The notes under the pieces: model-generated | Database searches by the model: none | Told to the model about the DNA's origin: nothing | Seen by the model: only the letters and a program-made list of their open reading frames with translations | Shown here: piece by piece, positions 58,292 to 64,000 of the stretch | How positions within the stretch are numbered: the first letter of the stretch is position 1 | How the letters are laid out: each line of letters begins with the position of its first letter | Translations under genes and position numbers: made by a program | Assembly (NCBI GenBank): GCA_020205615.1 | Contig: JAINUW010000037.1 | Span: 62,001 to 126,000 of the forward strand | From: Panax quinquefolius | Lineage: Eukaryota > Streptophyta > Magnoliopsida > Apiales > Araliaceae | Direction: 5' to 3' | DNA: 64,000 nucleotides

Positions 58292-60181
58292 TGTTAGATT
58301 TGTAATATTCATGAACGCAATCAAATTGTAAAAATTAAGCGTGGTTTAGATAAATCGAGTTTAAAAATTTTACAAACCATATACCCGGATCACCCTTTAT
58401 GCACAATTATTAATTAAACGAAAAGATATGAAGAACAAAATCATACCTTGAAGATCCGAGCTTCCTCGTGTACAAGTTCACTTCCAATCCTTTTTCGCGC
58501 TCAACTTGAATCCACCGGGTTTGGTTCCTTCCTTTCGATCAACGTTAGCCACCCAAGTGTTTGGCCTCTAGAGGTGATCCACCAAGGAAGAAGAATTTTC
58601 AAGAAGAAGGGGTGGTTGGCTAAACCCTAGTTTTTCTATCTCTATAGAAAAGGCGTACTCACCCAACTATTGGAATTATTACGTATATGTAAAAGTCAAC
58701 AACCACACCACCCATAATAAGACTCCTCTTATTTATTGATGTGGGCAACCCTCCTTAACAATTAAGAAATTGGGTTTTATTTAATTAATTAAATTCTTTT
58801 AATTAATTAGGCTCCCTAATCTTATTAGGGATAATTAATTAAACTCTTTAATTAATTTAACCTCCTAATCTTATTAGGAATAAATGAGAGTACTTATATT
58901 AAATTAATTCCTAAACTCTTTTAGAAATTAAAATAATAATAATTGTAATAATATTAATAAGACTCCTCTTATTAATTTATATTTAATATTTCTAAAATAT
59001 TAAATAATAATATTAAGTTATTTAATTTATTCTATCACCATAGATTAAATTAAATATACATAACATATTATTACGATTATGCCATTAACTTCTTAAATAA
59101 TTATTCTTTCCTTTTATGGTGTGACCCTTTAGGTTCTCCATATTAAATCGGTTGTGAATAAATCAATTAGAACAATTCTAATCTTATATAAATAAATAAA
59201 TTAAACAATTAATTTATTTAAATAAATAATATTTATTCTACAATAGGATAAGCCTCCCTAGCGATCAACGACTTTCCGGATAATATAGATTTCAACATTA
59301 ATCATAAAAGAACCTTTGAGTAAATAGTTTCGTATAATTCAATCCTTCCACCATATAATGTCCCAATTAAATATAAGACATGGAATTTATCACAAGTCTT
59401 ATTTTATTTAATTATATGTATTTCGACTCTTAAATGCACAACTCCAAATAATACAAATTAGAAACTCCTTTCTAATTTCATTCCGCCAAGCCAAGGACTC
59501 TTTGGGTTGTCATTTATCGAATCACATAGGACATTTCTCTTCTTTTATTAGAAGTGGTAGATTCTTTATTGATCATACATTATCTCTATGTACAACTTAT
59601 TATACCCAAGCATACCCTTTGATATACCCTAAGGGTCTTAAGGAATAAGTCAAAGTATAACTCATCATACACAAGATACTATGATGATCTCAAGTCCAAG
59701 GATTACTTATACTACTATCACTACTCTGAGAATTCCTATCGACAAGCAAGTAAAACTCCATTAGGTATTCCTTAGCGAGCCACGTTCGAATGAATTTATT
59801 CTCTAATAAGCACTACACATACTTGCTTTAGTGTCTTCACACAAATGATCATGAGATCAATCATCCTCATCCAATGAAAGCTAGCAACGTATGTACCAAT
59901 CTATCCGGATTCACTAATCCCCAATTTAGTAATCCAATGATTGAGAACTATTTTAGTTTTAAGCTTTCTAAGAAATTAGATCTCATTAGAATGATCATCA
60001 TCATTATTCTAAAAGCATTGCTTAAAACTATGGGTTTATCACATATTATAAAAAACAAAGATCATGTAGATAATTAAAAGCCTTTAATAAATTAATACTT
60101 TTTATTAATAAATGAATAAGATTGTTACAAAGTATATGCTTTATCATCAAACATGATTGGCTTGTGTGCATACTACTTTCA
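58292..60181 (-). mobile_element. Ty1/copia 3' LTR
   Basis: 1890 bp; minus-strand start TGAAAGTAGTATGC at 60181 and end ATTACAAATCTAACA at 58292. It directly follows a polypurine tract and the decayed end of pol. The last 15 bases are a common copia U5 end. Contains AT-rich stretches with repeated CTCCTAATCTTATTAGG words (about 58810-58880). No gene; ORFs 58448-58630 and 59874-60077 are unsupported. Confidence 0.82.
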
Positions 60182-60194
60182 ATCTCCCACTTGC
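60182..60194 (-). other. copia polypurine tract
   Basis: Minus strand GCAAGTGGGAGAT between the last pol codons and the LTR start; AAGTGGGAGAT is a frequent copia PPT. Confidence 0.85.
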
Positions 60195-61160
60195 AATAAA
60201 GCCAATCGCCATGGTATCTCATACCTTCTCTCTAAGTGACGATTATCCTGTCATTGGATAAGCTTTAGTTAATGGATATGTAATGTTGTTCATGAGAGTC
60301 CACTATCTGTATAGTGATTTTCATCTTTCAATGATTCTAATAATCAAATGAAAGTGCCACAACACATGTTTAGATCCAAGATGAGACTTAGGAACTATTC
60401 CTAGTTCTGTAATGAACTTTTAATCCAAACAATCAACTTGCGCCTTCATTTATAGCTATAAACTTTGTCTTTATCACTAAACCAACAACTCTTTGTTGTT
60501 TGGAACCTTTCAATTCACTGCACCATTGCTCAAGATAACGCTTTACCTTAAAGTGGATTTTCGTCATCTTGGTGCATTTGAAAAACTTGAGTCATTAAGC
60601 CCTCTAGTTTTAATTTAGACTCACCATGAATATGATCACATCCTTAGTGCTTGGGTTAAGCACTTTAAGATGTTTTCACCGACTCATAGTGAACTTCTCC
60701 ATAATATGGTGATCAACATCAAGGTCTCGTACATTTCATTGCATACATGATTGTCACCATGCGACCTCTCTTTTCGTGAGTCTGTGGGGACTATTAAAGA
60801 GATACACTCCATAGCTCATCGACATGAGACATCTCTTGGAGTTTGCCATGCTAAACGACTTTAGCATCAAATGAATATATTCCTCTTGGGTTAAGTCGAG
60901 CATCCTCTTAAATCTATCTATATAGATTTTATTCCCAATTAAGATACTCTTCCCAAATCATTCGTGGAGGAATGTTTAGACAACTTTATCTTTTCTTGAT
61001 TGTAGCATTGGTATGTTATTCCTCATCCGTAGTATATCAACATATAGTACTAGGAATGTCACGATGCTCCAACGACCTTTTTGTACACACTAGGTTCATT
61101 CTTATTTTGATAAAATCAAATTCTTTTGATTGCCTCATCAAAACGAATGTTCCATATTTG
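60195..61160 (-). pseudogene. copia RT C-terminal half and RNase H, decayed
   Basis: Translating the minus strand gives, in order and with stops and shifts: TFLVLYVDILRMRNNIPMLQ (near 61045; the catalytic Y-V-D-D box has lost its second Asp codon), IGNKIYIDRFKRMLDLTQEE (near 60925), KSFSMANSK, a block matching the RT-RNase H connection, SKQQRVVGL..KFIAINEGAS (near 60480; RNase H) and EGMRYHGDWLYCKWEI at the very end (near 60200). The N-terminal half of RT is missing. The plus-strand frame 60972-61466 is only its shadow. Confidence 0.82.
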
Positions 61161-61990
61161 AGAAACTTGCTTCAATCCATTTCTCCGAGTGTTCACAACA
61201 CTTACCTCATCAGATGTAACTCTGGATCATCATCTTCTATGATGCGCACCTCATCATCATCATCTATGATGAATCCATACCCTCCTAGGTATCTTGGTAC
61301 TATTCCGCATTTACGATTCAGTTGTGGTATAATAGGTCTATCTACAAGTTCCTCTTATTTGACTTATAGTATTTTGTGGTTCTTGAACTCTTCAAGATCT
61401 ATTTTCCTCCCACTAGCCCCTTTTAATGATAAACACCTTTATCTTAGAAGGCAGCGTGTTTCGTAACAAACACCTTTTGCTAAGTAGAATTATAGAACAT
61501 ATACCCTAAACTTACTTTAGGATGTCCCACAAATCTGTACATGTCAAATCTTGTCCCAAGCTTATCCTTTGAAACCTTTTCACATAAGTTGGACAACCCC
61601 TTATCTTAACATACTTAAGATTAGGAATCCTCCCTGTCCATAACTTTTATGGAGTCTTTCAATGGATTTTGAGGTTACCTTTCGTAGATATGCGTACCAT
61701 TTCTAGGACATTATCCCAGAAGGATACTGGAATGTCGGTAAAATCATTATGGACCGCACCATGTTCAAATAGGTACGATTTTTCCTTTCAGATACATCAA
61801 TCAATTATTATGTATCGAGAGGCGTCCATTATGAGAAAACCATTTGAGATGATCTAGAAACTTATTTCACAAGTATTTATTCCTTGATCTAATCAAAGAA
61901 TCTTAATACATTGTCAATTTGTTTCACTTCTGAATTCTTTGAACCTTTCAAATAATTCATACTTGTATTTCAGCAAATACACACATTCAA
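61161..61990 (-). pseudogene. copia integrase C-terminal part and RT linker, decayed
   Basis: Minus-strand reading shows LNMVRSIM, FPSGIMS..WYAYL and KSIERLHKSYG (about 61770-61620), remnants of the copia integrase core end and its NRVPSKSV..TPYE stretch, then VKRFKG-like and KVFV.KHAAF words and an acidic linker (DDDDEVRIIEDDDPE, about 61270-61220) that normally precedes RT. The integrase active-site acids are not visible. Many stops. Confidence 0.65.
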
Positions 61991-62015
61991 CTCTTTGAAT
62001 GACCATCTCCTTTTC

Positions 62016-62400
62016 TTATACTAGTTTGTTCAATTTACAAAATAATTTTTCACGTAAGTCAAGTATACGAAATCCATTAAGTAATCTTTCAGTTCTATAC
62101 GAAACATTATTATTATAAATATAACAACAATTGTTCTTAATTATAATACCAAAAGTTTTATTGTCCAACAATAAAATGGAAATAATGTTTCTAACAAGAA
62201 TTGGAATACAATAACAACTTATCGACTTAATAGATTTGCCCAGTAAAAATGCTAAACTATAAGTTTCTATAGCTAATGCATTAACCTTTGCTTCATTTTC
62301 CACACATAGGATTACTTATCTTTGTTTAACTTTCTACTTCTGTTTGGTCCCTTCATAAATCTATATTTATGATAACCAAAGTCGGTATCCAATACCCAAG
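62016..62400 (-). pseudogene. copia protease C-terminus and pre-integrase
   Basis: STWVLDTDFGYHKYRFMKG (near 62400-62345) corresponds to the protease active site, with D-T-G changed to D-T-D. An open 95-residue frame (62303-62016) follows: MENEAKVNALAIETYSLAF, CIPILVRNIISILLLDNKTFGIIIKNNCC and RLLNGFRILDL, the pre-integrase (gag-pre-integrase) region of copia polyproteins. Inactive. Confidence 0.78.
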
Positions 62401-62469
62401 TAGAACCTTGACTTAAAAAAAAAATTATTTCAATCATGAACAAAAACTGTATTGTAACCGAAACTTCAC

Positions 62470-63267
62470 TAAGTTTCTTTGGTCAGCCTCTGCAAGATGC
62501 TTCTCGCAGTTTCTTTCCAGTGTCCAGGCTTATTGCAGTGGAAGCAAACTCATTTGCTATCCGTATCAGTTTTGTTCTTATTATCCTTTGTTTATGCCTT
62601 TTTATTTACCTTCTTTGAATCGTTCTTCTTTTCAGAAGATCCTTTGGCCCCTACCAGTAAGACATGGTCTTTCTTGGTTGGAAAGTGACTCTCAACATTT
62701 TTCAACATGATAAGCAAATCAGCGAGGCTAGTATCTAGCTTGTTCATATGAAAAATTCACAACAATTTTGAAAGGAGTCTGGGAGTGAGTGCAAGATCAA
62801 ATCTTGGCCCCAACTCTCCATCCATGACAAAACCAGTTGTCCTAATTGATCAATCAAATTGATAATGTTTAGGACTTTTATGCATATTTATAGTGCCATT
62901 GGCCATTCTAGATCTAAGAGCTCTTTAGATATCTCGATATCTATCGGTCCTACTTTCCTCACCATCAACTACTTAATGTGCGGGGAATATAGTAGGAGCA
63001 TCCATAGTTTCATGTTCGACGCCAAGCTCGTTACTCATGGATGCGAGCATGGTGCATCGAGCTAATCAGGCATCATCTTGCCACTTTCTAAAAGTAGCAA
63101 TGTCTTCCTCAGAGGCATTATCGCAACCATTCTTGAGGATAGGCGTATTAAGGACATAAGATAGCTTTTCAGACTATGAGAACTATTCTCAAATTCCTTA
63201 ACCAATCCATTTAATCTTGGCCCGTTAATTTAGCATCTAATATGCTTCGCAAATGATAGTAATTTTA
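62470..63267 (-). pseudogene. copia gag, decayed
   Basis: From MSKITI at about 63267 with stops: SYVLNTPILKNGCDNASEEDIATFRKWQDDA, LARCTMLASMSNEL (about 63070-63020), then KLDTSLADLLIMLKNVESHF (about 62740-62685), DHVLLVGAKGSSEKKNDSKK, and a zinc knuckle CFHCNKPGHWK (about 62545-62515). In the knuckle a one-base loss shifts the frame so the last Cys is lost. This is the UBN2-type gag of Tnt1/Angela-like copia elements. Confidence 0.82.
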
Positions 63268-64000
63268 GACATTGTAAATTTCAGAAATGAATTTGTAATT
63301 AACAACATTTTAACATACATTCTTTTATTAATTACCAAAATAAATTAGGTCTTGTTTTTAAATTGGTATCTCCCACTATTTTCTTCAAACTATATTACCC
63401 TCACTTATATAGTTAGGCAAAATCTAATTAAAGATTTGCTAGTGAGAATAAGGATCCCATTTCAAATGTTTATAGCCTTGTGGTGACACAACAAACTATA
63501 TATAAATAAATGGGTAGACAACTTTTGTCAATTACATCAACTATGCAACTCCTTTTTTTTTGCCTCTTAGATTATTTTGATCAAGTGGTGGCACATCCGA
63601 ATCAAAATTATCCAAGTTAAGTCCGAACCTAGCACTCCATATATTCAAAAAGAAAAATATCATCCTTGTGGTGACACAACAAAACAAAATTGTTCAATTT
63701 TCTTTATAAGCATCAAATGTGATAAATTAACATTTTAAATACTTAATACTTGCCTTGTGGTGACACAACAAACTCATATTAAATATTTAATACTCTATTA
63801 ATTTTATCATGCTAGAAGGCGACGTTCGATATTCTAAATATCTTTGAACGCTTAGGACTTAATATAAAAATTGAGGGGTTTGTTATTAATTTGTCTCATC
63901 TTGTTTAGCACGCATGCACATATATATATAATATACGCATCATATTAATGAACATGCGAAGCATGTTTGCATAATATATAATATATATAGTATAAGCATG
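63268..64000 (-). other. copia 5' leader, incomplete
   Basis: Untranslated sequence upstream of gag; no primer site or 5' LTR is identified before the window ends. CCTTGTGGTGACACAACAAA occurs three times: 63476-63495, 63664-63683 and 63753-63772. Some AT dinucleotide runs lie near the end (63921-63990). Confidence 0.55.

Noticed and set aside
58292..60181. AT-rich region with CTTATTAGG repeats considered as a separate MITE
   Set aside because: No terminal inverted repeats or duplication; it sits inside the copia LTR bounded by its TG and CA ends.
60972..61466. 164-residue plus-strand ORF with a hydrophobic start that could pass for a secreted protein
   Set aside because: It is the antisense of the copia RT and linker, whose motifs read clearly on the minus strand.

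Overview
The window is plant nuclear DNA from a retrotransposon-rich, gene-poor part of a large genome. I find no host protein gene, tRNA, rRNA or CRISPR array. Almost every stretch belongs to LTR retrotransposons (Ty3/gypsy Athila-like, Tat/Ogre-like and Tekay-like chromoviral types, plus one Ty1/copia element) or to one DNA transposon nested inside them. All recognisable retroviral-type coding is frameshifted, truncated or internally deleted. The species cannot be named from the sequence. To describe recurring elements I use working names: Fam-A (LTRs start TGTAAGACCCC; LARD-like), Fam-B (start TGTGAGACCC; Tekay-like gag), Fam-C (start TGTAATAACC; about 4.5 kb LTRs before later insertions) and Fam-D (start TGTRACRNCC).

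Nest 1 (1-32669). An old minus-strand Athila-like element runs from its 5' LTR (21686-22253) and tRNA-Asp-type primer site (21661-21680) through gag-protease (21423-19126) and continues in RT and integrase at 4453-2941. It was split by a Fam-B solo LTR (4454-5243 plus about 18056-19125, target duplication GTGGC on both sides). That LTR was split by a complete Fam-C element (5244 to about 18055), whose 3' LTR later took a 1368-bp foldback Mutator-like element (9231-10598, 9-bp duplication). A Fam-D LTR cuts the integrase at 2940, and the 3' end of another LTR lies at 1-970. The Athila 5' LTR is cut at 22254 by a plus-strand Fam-B LTR (22254-23733 and 31076-32669), which holds an intact-structure Fam-A element (23734-31075, duplication CATGA) with 3.4-kb LTRs and only 483 bp between them.

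Nest 2 (32670-64000). A second Athila 3' LTR (32670-34351) with its PPT and 3' untranslated region is followed by a plus-strand Tat/Ogre-like LTR (about 35393-39008) with a (TA)n-linked minisatellite, then a diverged Fam-C-like LTR (39270-41423). The latter is cut by a minus-strand Fam-A element (41424-46751) with a 4.1-kb LTR and a coiled-coil ORF in the gag position. Fam-A is cut by a Fam-D LTR (46752-48150 and 57016-58291), which is split by a complete minus-strand Fam-B element (48151-57015) carrying gag and protease but no RT, RNase H or integrase. A decayed minus-strand copia element (58292 to beyond 64000) ends the window.

The non-autonomous Fam-A, Fam-B and Fam-C elements must have depended on proteins made elsewhere. 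Their LTRs share regulatory-looking blocks despite differing elsewhere: triplets of GAATATTC, a CTTACGTAAG palindrome, a TATAAATAG core promoter and a GGGC..GCTCA..CAG block near the 3' end. These shared blocks, the LTR-borne ORF and the coiled-coil ORF are the least ordinary signals in the window. Family boundaries marked 'about' were placed by eye from internal alignments.
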